From: Alphaproteobacteria bacterium MarineAlpha10_Bin2
Lineage (GTDB): Bacteria > Pseudomonadota > Alphaproteobacteria > UBA828
NCBI GenBank assembly: GCA_002937555.1
Contig: PTKB01000005.1
Span: 1-31,551 of the forward strand
Direction: 5' to 3'
DNA length: 31,551 bases
Positions within the stretch are counted from its first letter, which is position 1, and each line of letters begins with the position of its first letter. Both the position numbers and the translations under genes were made by a program. The notes beneath the pieces are model-generated. The model saw only the letters and a list, made by a program, of their open reading frames with translations, searched no databases and was not told where the DNA came from. Positions 1 to 6,474 of this stretch are shown one piece after another.

Positions 1-384
1 CTGAAGACACATATCGTCGGCGTGGTGAGCGAAAACGCGGCGGCCTACGCACTATCCTTTGACGCCGGCGAGCCGGTCAGCACCAACAGCGCCGACACCA
101 TCGCCGACGGCATGGCCTGCCGCGTGCCAGTCGCCGAGGCATTAGAGATCATCCACGCCGGGGCCGAGCGTATCGTGCAAGTGAGCGACGAGGAAATCCT
201 CGACGCCATGGCGCATTATCTAACCGACACCCACAACCTCGCCGAGGGCGCCGGCGCCGCCCCGCTCGCCGCTCTTCTCAACGAAAAGGAGCGCATGGCC
301 GGTAAGAAAGTCGGCCTTATTCTCTCCGGCGGCAATGCCGATCCGGATCTTGTCGAACGGGTTTTGCAACGCACTGTAAACTGA
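1..384 (+). CDS. Threonine/serine dehydratase-like PLP enzyme, C-terminal part
   Basis: The frame is open from base 1 and ends at TGA 382-384, so only the last 127 residues are seen and the true start lies outside the window. The visible part matches the C-terminal half of fold-type II PLP enzymes of the threonine dehydratase family: SENAAAYALSF, a TNSADTIADGMACRVP segment, a VSDEEILDAM helix, an EGAGAAPLAALL segment, and the glycine-rich LILSGGNAD loop near the end. The family deaminates threonine or serine to 2-oxobutyrate or pyruvate. The protein stops soon after SGGNAD, so there is no C-terminal ACT regulatory domain, which favours a catabolic-type or related dehydratase over biosynthetic IlvA. 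The next gene starts only 7 bases downstream, suggesting cotranscription. Exact substrate is not determined. Confidence 0.85.
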   Translation: MKTHIVGVVSENAAAYALSFDAGEPVSTNSADTIADGMACRVPVAEALEIIHAGAERIVQVSDEEILDAMAHYLTDTHNLAEGAGAAPLAALLNEKERMAGKKVGLILSGGNADPDLVERVLQRTVN

Positions 385-391
385 CCGCTGC

Positions 392-1309
392 ATGTCCGGG
401 GCAACGGCAGCAGAATTCACCTCCGATGGCCGACCGGTGCCGGCGGCGCTCATCGGCGACCTCATCGATTCGAGCGAATTGCTGACAAATCCCGATGGGC
501 TACGCGCCAGTTTGCAGGAAAACGGCTATCTCCTGCTGCGCGCCGCGATCGACCCGGATACGGCTTTGGCGGCGCGCCGCGAGGTGTTGGCGCAATTGGC
601 GGCGGTCGGCGAGATCGATATGCCGGGAGAAACCTTCAGCGGCAATAGCCGCCGCCCCACCGGCGCACCTGACGCCGGTGAGTTTCTGCGCGCTGTCTGC
701 GATGGCCCGCAGCTACGCACCGCCACCTCATGCCCAAATCTGCAGTACATCATTTCGACCGTGTTCGGAGAACCGGCGCGCTCCCATGACTATATTTTCC
801 TGCGCGTCGCCATTGCCGGGCGCGGCACCGCCGCTCATTGCGACTATCCGTTCTTCACCCGCGCGACCGAGCGCGTGCTGACCTGCTGGCTCGGCTTGAG
901 CGACCTCTCGGTCGAGCAAGACAGCCTCTATGTCGTCGAAGGCTCGCATCGCTGGAAGGATCACATCTCGGCAATGCGCGGCTTCGATTTGGAGCGCGCC
1001 GAGGGCAAACGGCGCGCCACGCTCGCCGACAATATCATTCGGTTCGCGGAGGCGCACAGAGCGCGCTTGCTCACCACGCGCTTCGGCGCCGGCGATATCT
1101 TGTTGTTCAGCATGTATTTGATTCACGGCGCTTTCGACAACCGGGCGCCGGGCAAACTGGTCCGGGTATCCTGCGACGTTCGTTGGCAGCCCGCCTCTGA
1201 GCCCTTCGATCCGCGCTATATGGCGCCGGACTTAAGCGGCACTTTCGGCGGCGGCTACGGCGAGCTCAACGCGGCCAAGCCGCTAACCGAGGGTTGGCAC
1301 AAGCGCTAG
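392..1309 (+). CDS. Phytanoyl-CoA dioxygenase (PhyH) family Fe(II)/2-oxoglutarate oxygenase
   Basis: The 305-residue protein carries the facial triad of the PhyH family: HCD at residues 149-151 (His149, Asp151), a distal His at 245 in LIHGAFDN, and Arg258 in the stretch following it as the likely 2-oxoglutarate ligand. The jelly-roll context is also visible (TCWLGLSDLS, YVVEGSHRW, GDILLFSMYLIHG). The family hydroxylates a range of small molecules, including phytanoyl-CoA, ectoine and other metabolites. The ectoine hydroxylase signature is not recognisable here, so the substrate is unknown. No strong Shine-Dalgarno precedes the ATG; its start 7 bases after the dehydratase stop suggests coupling. 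It converges with the next gene, with 4 bases between the two stops. Confidence 0.85.
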   Translation: MSGATAAEFTSDGRPVPAALIGDLIDSSELLTNPDGLRASLQENGYLLLRAAIDPDTALAARREVLAQLAAVGEIDMPGETFSGNSRRPTGAPDAGEFLRAVCDGPQLRTATSCPNLQYIISTVFGEPARSHDYIFLRVAIAGRGTAAHCDYPFFTRATERVLTCWLGLSDLSVEQDSLYVVEGSHRWKDHISAMRGFDLERAEGKRRATLADNIIRFAEAHRARLLTTRFGAGDILLFSMYLIHGAFDNRAPGKLVRVSCDVRWQPASEPFDPRYMAPDLSGTFGGGYGELNAAKPLTEGWHKR

Positions 1310-1313
1310 CCGC

Positions 1314-1916
1314 CTACCAGCCCCCTGTCTCGAGCCATTTGTCGAGATGATCCATGCGGTCGCAGCCCCAGAATTGCTCGTCGCCATAGATGAAAAACGG
1401 CGCGCCGAAGACGCCCTTCTCCAGCGCACCCTCGACTTCGCTGCGAAGCCGCGCCTTGACGTCGGCGTCATGGAGCCCGGCGGTTACGGCCTCTTTGTCG
1501 ATGCCGAGCGCGACCGCCGTCTCGACCACCACTTCGGCTTCGCCGAGATTGCGGTTGTCGATGAAATAGCCGCGATAGAGGGTCTGCGCCAGTTTCTTGG
1601 CCAGCGCCGGGTCATCGTCTACCAACCAGTAATAGGCGCGGCAGGCGGCCAGGCTGTTGACCGGAAAGGGATCGGGGATTTTGAAGGTGATGCCGTAGAG
1701 ACGGGACGAGCGCATCAGGTCGTGGCGCGAATAGGGTCCCTTGACGGGCTGGGAAACCAACGGGCTGGTGCCGAGCTGCTTAAACACTGCGCCCAATAGA
1801 TAGGGCCGCCAATTGACCTCACAACTGTGCTTCTCGGCAATGGCGTCGATGCGCTGGGCGCCGAGATAGCCGTAGGGCGAGGAAAAATCGAAATAGAAAT
1901 CGATGGCTTGTGACAT
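1314..1916 (-). CDS. 2-hydroxychromene-2-carboxylate isomerase-like protein (DsbA/GST-kappa fold)
   Basis: A 200-residue thioredoxin-fold protein of the HCCA isomerase/GST kappa family. The N-terminus IDFYFDFSSPYGYLG has the typical serine (about Ser13) where DsbA proteins have CxxC, so glutathione-dependent isomerase chemistry is more likely than disulfide exchange. Later landmarks are NSLAACRAYYW, LYRGYFIDNRN and the cis-proline region GVFGAPFFIYGDEQFWGCDRMD. The reading frame continues upstream to 2123, but the start at 1916 fits the family length and is preceded by GGAG 6 bases away. HCCA isomerase acts in naphthalene breakdown, yet most alphaproteobacterial homologues occur without naphthalene genes, as here. 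It is the last gene of the ivd-thiolase-DUF1989 run, so a role in CoA-ester or aromatic catabolism is only an inference. Confidence 0.85.
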   Translation of the reverse strand: MSQAIDFYFDFSSPYGYLGAQRIDAIAEKHSCEVNWRPYLLGAVFKQLGTSPLVSQPVKGPYSRHDLMRSSRLYGITFKIPDPFPVNSLAACRAYYWLVDDDPALAKKLAQTLYRGYFIDNRNLGEAEVVVETAVALGIDKEAVTAGLHDADVKARLRSEVEGALEKGVFGAPFFIYGDEQFWGCDRMDHLDKWLETGGW

Positions 1917-1930
1917 GCCGGGCTCCGCAG

Positions 1931-2533
1931 TCAATTCAGTATTTCGAAATGGCATTCCTTGGGCACGCAATCGGCCCCGTTGATCGGAATCACGTCCTGC
2001 GGACAGCAGGAAAACACGATCACGATATCGCGCTCGGCACGCAGCGTGACGTAATCCCCCGGACTGCTCACCGGCGCCTCGAAACTGACCGAGCCGTCGG
2101 CACCGACGGGAATGTTCATCCACATGTTCCAGGGCGACGGCGTCTCGGGCGGCGTCATGCCCATTTCGCCGAGCGCCGCGGCGAGATTGTCGGTGCAGCT
2201 GTCGTGATGGCCTTCGCAGCCGAGCTTTTCATAGCGGTAGCGGTCGCAGGCAGCGATCAGAGTGTCGTGAATGCCGGGCGAAGTATCCTCGAGCAGCGTC
2301 AGGATGGGCTCGCGCCGGTTGGTGACCATGGTGTCGCCGACATGGGGAAACACGCCGCCGATGGCGACACGGCTATGCTCCATCGACATGAACTCGCTCA
2401 TGTCGGCGGCAACAAAGGCCCAAGTATCGACCACCTGGGAGCCGTGCGTATTTGTGAGCTTGAGGCTTTGCCCCGCATCCAGCCGCGCCGCCTTGCCGAG
2501 GCGCGCCGGAATGGTGACCGGCTCGGCTGCCAT
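1931..2533 (-). CDS. DUF1989 / urea carboxylase-associated family protein
   Basis: A 200-residue protein of the DUF1989 family. Recognisable segments are TNTHGSQVVDTWAFVAAD, MSMEHSRVAIGGVFPHVGDTM, CEGHHDSCTDNL, PSPWNMWMNIPV and the C-terminal CCPQDVIPINGADC. The conserved His and Cys residues suggest metal binding. Characterised members (formerly UcaA, now CgdA/CgdB) form the carboxyguanidine deiminase that works with guanidine carboxylase, usually as two adjacent genes. Here there is one copy, no biotin-dependent urea or guanidine carboxylase next to it, and no urea amidolyase gene in the window. The ATG at 2531-2533 shares its A with the thiolase TGA (TGATG), which decides this start over an upstream in-frame one at 2584 and implies translational coupling. 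Function is open. Confidence 0.8.
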   Translation of the reverse strand: MAAEPVTIPARLGKAARLDAGQSLKLTNTHGSQVVDTWAFVAADMSEFMSMEHSRVAIGGVFPHVGDTMVTNRREPILTLLEDTSPGIHDTLIAACDRYRYEKLGCEGHHDSCTDNLAAALGEMGMTPPETPSPWNMWMNIPVGADGSVSFEAPVSSPGDYVTLRAERDIVIVFSCCPQDVIPINGADCVPKECHFEILN

Positions 2534-3720
2534 CAGTGCACGCGCTCGACGGCGATGGCGGTCGCCTCGCCGCCGCCGATGCAAAGCGCCGCCAGCCCCT
2601 TGTCCTCGCCATATTTCTCCATCGCCGCCAACAGGGTGACGATCACGCGAGCGCCTGAAGCGCCGATGGGGTGGCCGAGAGCGCAGGCGCCGCCATGCAC
2701 ATTGACCTTGTCATGCGGTATATCGAGGTCGCGCATCGCCGCCATGGTGACGACGGCAAACGCCTCGTTGATTTCGAACAGGCCGACCTCGTCTTTTTTC
2801 CACCCCACTTTCTCTAATAGCTTAGAGATGGCCGGCCCCGGCGCGGTGGTGAACCAGGCCGGTTCATGGGCATGGGTGGCGTGGCCGCGGATGATGCCAA
2901 GCGGTGTCAGGCCGCGCTTCTCGGCCTCGGAACGGCGCATCAGCACGAGCGCCGCGGCGCCGTCGGAAATCGAGCTCGAATTGGCCGCCGTCACCGAGCC
3001 GTCCTTGGCGAAAGCAGGGCGGAGTTGAGGAATTTTCTCGAGATTAGCCTTGGGCGGCTGCTCATCCTGGCTGATCTCGGTTTCGCTTTTGCGTGTCTTG
3101 ACGGTTACGGCTGCGACTTCGCTCTCGAACGAGCCGTCGTCGATGGCGGTGCGGGCACGGGTCAGCGAGGTAATGGCGAATTCATCCTGCTGCTCGCGGG
3201 TGAACTGATATTTTTGCGCTGTCGCCTCGGCGAACACGCCCATCAGTGTGCCTTTGTCATAGGCGTCTTCCAGCCCGTCCAGGAACATATGATCCTTCAC
3301 GTCGCCATGGCCCATGCGGTAGCCCTGCCGCGCCCGGTCGAGGAGGTAAGGCGCTTGGCTCATGCTCTCCATGCCGCCCGCCACCATGACGCCGTTGGCG
3401 CCGGCGGTAATTAGATCATGCGACAGCATTGCCGCCTTCATGCCCGAGCCGCACATCTTATTGACCGTGGTGCAGCCGACCGATTGCGGAATGCCGGCGC
3501 CGATCGAGGCTTGCCGCGCCGGCGCTTGCCCCTGCCCGGCCGAAAGTATATTTCCCATGATGACCTCGTCGACATCATCGCCGTCGAGCCCAGCGCGCGC
3601 CAACGCAGCACGGATCGCGACCGCGCCCAGTTCCGACGCAGTGACATTCTGCAAATCGCCCTGAAACCCGCCCAAGGGCGTGCGCGCCATGCCGACAATA
3701 ACGATGGGATCGTCACTCAT
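2533..3720 (-). CDS. Acetyl-CoA C-acetyltransferase (thiolase)
   Basis: A 395-residue thiolase, the usual family length. The nucleophilic cysteine is Cys90 in NKMCGSGMKA, the catalytic histidine is His350 in GACALGHPIGASGAR, and the second cysteine is Cys380 in CIGGGEATAIA. It condenses or cleaves acetoacetyl-CoA to acetyl-CoA. Placement downstream of isovaleryl-CoA dehydrogenase favours the degradative direction at the end of leucine or ketone-body breakdown, but a role in polyhydroxybutyrate synthesis cannot be excluded because no other PHB gene is in view. The start at 3720 follows AGAGGA about 8 bases away. It overlaps the DUF1989 start by one base and is separated from ivd upstream by an AT-rich gap of 132 bases. 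Confidence 0.93.
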   Translation of the reverse strand: MSDDPIVIVGMARTPLGGFQGDLQNVTASELGAVAIRAALARAGLDGDDVDEVIMGNILSAGQGQAPARQASIGAGIPQSVGCTTVNKMCGSGMKAAMLSHDLITAGANGVMVAGGMESMSQAPYLLDRARQGYRMGHGDVKDHMFLDGLEDAYDKGTLMGVFAEATAQKYQFTREQQDEFAITSLTRARTAIDDGSFESEVAAVTVKTRKSETEISQDEQPPKANLEKIPQLRPAFAKDGSVTAANSSSISDGAAALVLMRRSEAEKRGLTPLGIIRGHATHAHEPAWFTTAPGPAISKLLEKVGWKKDEVGLFEINEAFAVVTMAAMRDLDIPHDKVNVHGGACALGHPIGASGARVIVTLLAAMEKYGEDKGLAALCIGGGEATAIAVERVH

Positions 3721-3852
3721 GCTCTATTCCTCTCTAATTCCGAACGCCTACCGATCAATTTGGGATTATTCTATTATGCTGCAAGTGCGAAATCCACACG
3801 ACAAAAAATGTGCAAATGCAATATTCTAAATAAACTATATACTTATAAATAG
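3721..3852 (-). promoter_or_regulatory. AT-rich intergenic region, probable promoter of the thiolase-DUF1989-isomerase genes
   Basis: This is the longest gap in the window. By hand count it has 45 G+C of 132 (about 34 percent), against clearly GC-rich flanks. Read on the minus strand it begins with a run of A/T just after the ivd stop, contains TTGCATTTGCAC and a CATAAT hexamer, and ends in a good Shine-Dalgarno (AGAGGA) before the thiolase. A TGCA-N2-TGCA inverted repeat lies at 3811-3820. No hairpin plus T-run terminator was found for ivd. I could not identify a convincing -35/-10 pair with 16-18 base spacing, so the promoter call rests on composition and position. Confidence 0.4.
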
Positions 3853-5034
3853 TTACAGAGTGTCGTTAAACAGTTCTCTGCCTATCAACATGCGTCTAAT
3901 TTCGCTGGTGCCGGCGCCGATTTCATAAAGTTTGGCATCGCGCAGCAGCCGGCCGGTGGGCGATTCGTTGATATAGCCCATACCGCCCAGTGCCTGAATC
4001 GCTTCGAGCGCCATCCAGGTCGCCTTTTCGCCTGCGTAGAGAATGGCGCCGGCGGCGTCCTTGCGGCTGGTTTCGCCGCGGTCGCAGGCTTGCGCCACGG
4101 TGTACACGTAAGACCGTGCCGCGTTCATGGTGGTGTACATATCGGCAAGTTTGCCCTGCATGAGTTGGAACTCGCCGATCGGCTTACCGAATTGCTTGCG
4201 CTCATGAACATAAGGCAGCACCACATCCATACAGGCCTGCATGATGCCGAGCGGCCCCGCCGCGAGAACGGCGCGCTCATAGTCGAGGCCGCTCATTAAG
4301 ACATTCACGCCTTTGTTCAACCCGCCGAGGATATTTTCCTCTGGCACTTCGCAATCCTCGAACACCAATTCGCAGGTGTTGGAGCCGCGCATGCCGAGTT
4401 TGTCGAGCTTTTGCGCCGTCGAAAAGCCAGCCATGCCCTTCTCGATCAGAAACGCCGTGATGCCGCGGCTGCCCGCTTCCGGGTCGGTCTTGGCGTAGAC
4501 CACCAGCACTTCGGAATCCGGGCCGTTGGTGATCCACATCTTGCTGCCGTTCAGCACATAGCGTCCGTCCTTCTTTTCCGCCCGCGTGGTCATGCCGATG
4601 ACATCGGAACCCGCGCCCGGCTCGCTCATGGCGAGCGCGCCGACATTCTCGCCGGAGATCAGCTTGGGCAGATATTTCTGCTTTTGCGCATCATTGCCGT
4701 TGCGCCGAATTTGATTGACGCAGAGATTGGAGTGCGCGCCGTAGCTCAGTCCCACCGAAGCCGAGGCGCGGCTGATCTCCTCCATGGCGACGGCATGTTC
4801 GAGATAGCCAAGCCCGGAGCCGCCAAGCTCCTCTTCCACCGTGATGCCCAGTAAGCCCAATTCGCCGAGACGCGGCCAAAGATCGCGCGGAAACTCGTTG
4901 CTGCGGTCGATTTCCTCGGCGCGCGGCGCAATTTCCGTGGCGGAGAAGCTCTCCACAGTGTCGCGGATCATGTCAGCGGTCTCGCCGAGGCCGAAATTGA
5001 GGCCGGGCCACCGGTTGGGAATCATACTCACCAT
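3853..5034 (-). CDS. ivd: Isovaleryl-CoA dehydrogenase
   Basis: A 393-residue FAD-dependent acyl-CoA dehydrogenase that oxidises isovaleryl-CoA to 3-methylcrotonyl-CoA in leucine breakdown. The acyl-CoA dehydrogenase signature ALAMSEPGAGSDV is at about 133-145. The catalytic glutamate sits at Glu253 in SGLDYERAVLAAGPLG, the position characteristic of isovaleryl-CoA dehydrogenase; in short- and medium-chain enzymes it is much nearer the C-terminus. The stretch HERKQFGKPIGEFQLMQGK and the end LRDAKLYEIGAGTSEIRR also match this subfamily. ATG at 5034 is chosen because GAGAGG lies about 7 bases upstream; ATG at residue 4 is the alternative. mgtE ends 30 bases upstream. Methylcrotonyl-CoA carboxylase, the next enzyme of the pathway, is not in the window. 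Confidence 0.93.
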   Translation of the reverse strand: MVSMIPNRWPGLNFGLGETADMIRDTVESFSATEIAPRAEEIDRSNEFPRDLWPRLGELGLLGITVEEELGGSGLGYLEHAVAMEEISRASASVGLSYGAHSNLCVNQIRRNGNDAQKQKYLPKLISGENVGALAMSEPGAGSDVIGMTTRAEKKDGRYVLNGSKMWITNGPDSEVLVVYAKTDPEAGSRGITAFLIEKGMAGFSTAQKLDKLGMRGSNTCELVFEDCEVPEENILGGLNKGVNVLMSGLDYERAVLAAGPLGIMQACMDVVLPYVHERKQFGKPIGEFQLMQGKLADMYTTMNAARSYVYTVAQACDRGETSRKDAAGAILYAGEKATWMALEAIQALGGMGYINESPTGRLLRDAKLYEIGAGTSEIRRMLIGRELFNDTL

Positions 5035-5064
5035 TATCTACCTCTCTCTAGAGACGCCAGGATA

Positions 5065-6468
5065 TTAGAGCAAAAACATGCCGGCCAAGCCAAGAAAGGC
5101 GAGGAAGCCGATCACGTCGGTCACGGTGGTCAACAGCACGCCCGCCGCCGTCGCCGGATCGATGCGCAGGCGCCACAGCACGACCGGAATGATCAGGCCG
5201 AAACTGCCGGCCACCAGCATGTTGATGATCATCGCCCCGCCGACGACATAGCCGAGCGCCGGATCTTCATACCAGGCGGCGGCGACACCGCCGGTGAGGA
5301 CAGCGAATACCACGCCGTTCAACAGGCCAACGATGGTTTCCTTGCCGAGCACGCGACGGATCGTGCCGACGGTCAAATCCTTGGTGGCGATGGCGCGCAC
5401 CGCGACCGTGAGCGTCTGCGTCCCGGCATTGCCGCCCATCGAGGCGACGATGGGCATAAGCACGGCGAGCGCCACCATCTGCTCGATCGTGCCTTCGAAC
5501 TGATAGATCACGAATGAGGCGAGAATGGCGGTGCCAAGATTGACCAGCAGCCAGACGAAGCGGCCACCGGCGGTTTGCAGGGCGGCGCGGTAAATATCCG
5601 CTTCCGGCACACCGCTCAGCCGGAAGATGTCTTCCTCCGCCTCCTCGCGCGCCACGTCCAACACGTCGTCGACCGTAATTACGCCGATCAAACGGCCGCT
5701 GGCGCCGACCACCGGCGCCGAGATCAAATCATACTGATCGAACACGAAGCCGACTTCCTCCTGGTCGGTATCGGCCGGAATGACGTGCAGCTCCTCCTGC
5801 ATAATATCGCGCAGGCGAATGGGGCGGCGGGTGCGCAGCAGACTGTTGAGCGGCACCGTGCCGATCGGCTCCTGGCGCGGATTGACGACGAATATTTCGT
5901 AGAAATCATGCGGCAGGTCGTCGCTTTCGCGCATGAAGTCGATGGTCTGGCCGACCGTCCAGAACGCCGGCAGGCTGATGAATTCGCGCTGCATCAGCCG
6001 CCCGGCGGTGTTTTCCGGATAGTTCAGGCTTTCCGCAACGCCGTGGCGGTCCGCCGCGTCCGGCAACGCATCGAGGATTTCGCGCTGCTGCGGCGGGTCG
6101 AGGTCTTCGATGACGGCAACCGCATCGTCGGTATCGAGATCGGAAATGGCGGCAGCCACGTCGCGCGTGTCTAACTGGCGGATGATCGCCTCGCGCACAT
6201 CGTCCTCAATGAACGCAAGCACTTCGCCGCCGACCAGACTGCCCGCCAGGGCGACGAGGTGACGGCGTTCCTCGCCGCGCAAGCGCTCGATCAAATCGGC
6301 AAGATCGGCGGCGTGCAATGGCGCGATCAATTCGCGCAGGCGGGTTTCATCGTCGCGATCGAGCGCGTCGCGCACCGCCCGCAACAGGGCCGGCGTCAGA
6401 CCGTAGAGACCACCCTCATCGCTGCCGGCTTCGGGGAGCGCCTCCCGTTTGGGCGCCCCGCTGGTCAT
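5065..6468 (-). CDS. mgtE: Magnesium transporter MgtE
   Basis: A 467-residue inner-membrane Mg2+ channel with the standard three-part layout. Residues about 25-150 form the helical N domain (SDLDTDDAVAVIEDL repeats). Residues about 155-280 form a CBS pair (EIFVVNPRQEPIGTVPLNSLL and APVVGASGRLIGVITVDDV). Residues about 300-467 form five membrane helices with the selectivity motif PIVASMGGNAGTQTLTV near 339-355. The N and CBS domains gate the pore by sensing cytosolic Mg2+. It starts 6 bases after the maeB stop, so it is probably cotranscribed with the malic enzymes, whose activity requires Mg2+ or Mn2+. There is no room upstream for a separate Mg2+ riboswitch. Confidence 0.95.
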   Translation of the reverse strand: MTSGAPKREALPEAGSDEGGLYGLTPALLRAVRDALDRDDETRLRELIAPLHAADLADLIERLRGEERRHLVALAGSLVGGEVLAFIEDDVREAIIRQLDTRDVAAAISDLDTDDAVAVIEDLDPPQQREILDALPDAADRHGVAESLNYPENTAGRLMQREFISLPAFWTVGQTIDFMRESDDLPHDFYEIFVVNPRQEPIGTVPLNSLLRTRRPIRLRDIMQEELHVIPADTDQEEVGFVFDQYDLISAPVVGASGRLIGVITVDDVLDVAREEAEEDIFRLSGVPEADIYRAALQTAGGRFVWLLVNLGTAILASFVIYQFEGTIEQMVALAVLMPIVASMGGNAGTQTLTVAVRAIATKDLTVGTIRRVLGKETIVGLLNGVVFAVLTGGVAAAWYEDPALGYVVGGAMIINMLVAGSFGLIIPVVLWRLRIDPATAAGVLLTTVTDVIGFLAFLGLAGMFLL

Positions 6469-6474
6469 GGAAAA

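Noticed and set aside
1910..3028. A 372-codon plus-strand open frame opposite DUF1989 and the thiolase
   Set aside because: It crosses two well-supported minus-strand genes and resembles no protein family; composition artefact.
6469..6474. An Mg2+-responsive leader for mgtE
   Set aside because: Only 6 bases separate maeB from mgtE, and the upstream sequence is maeB coding.
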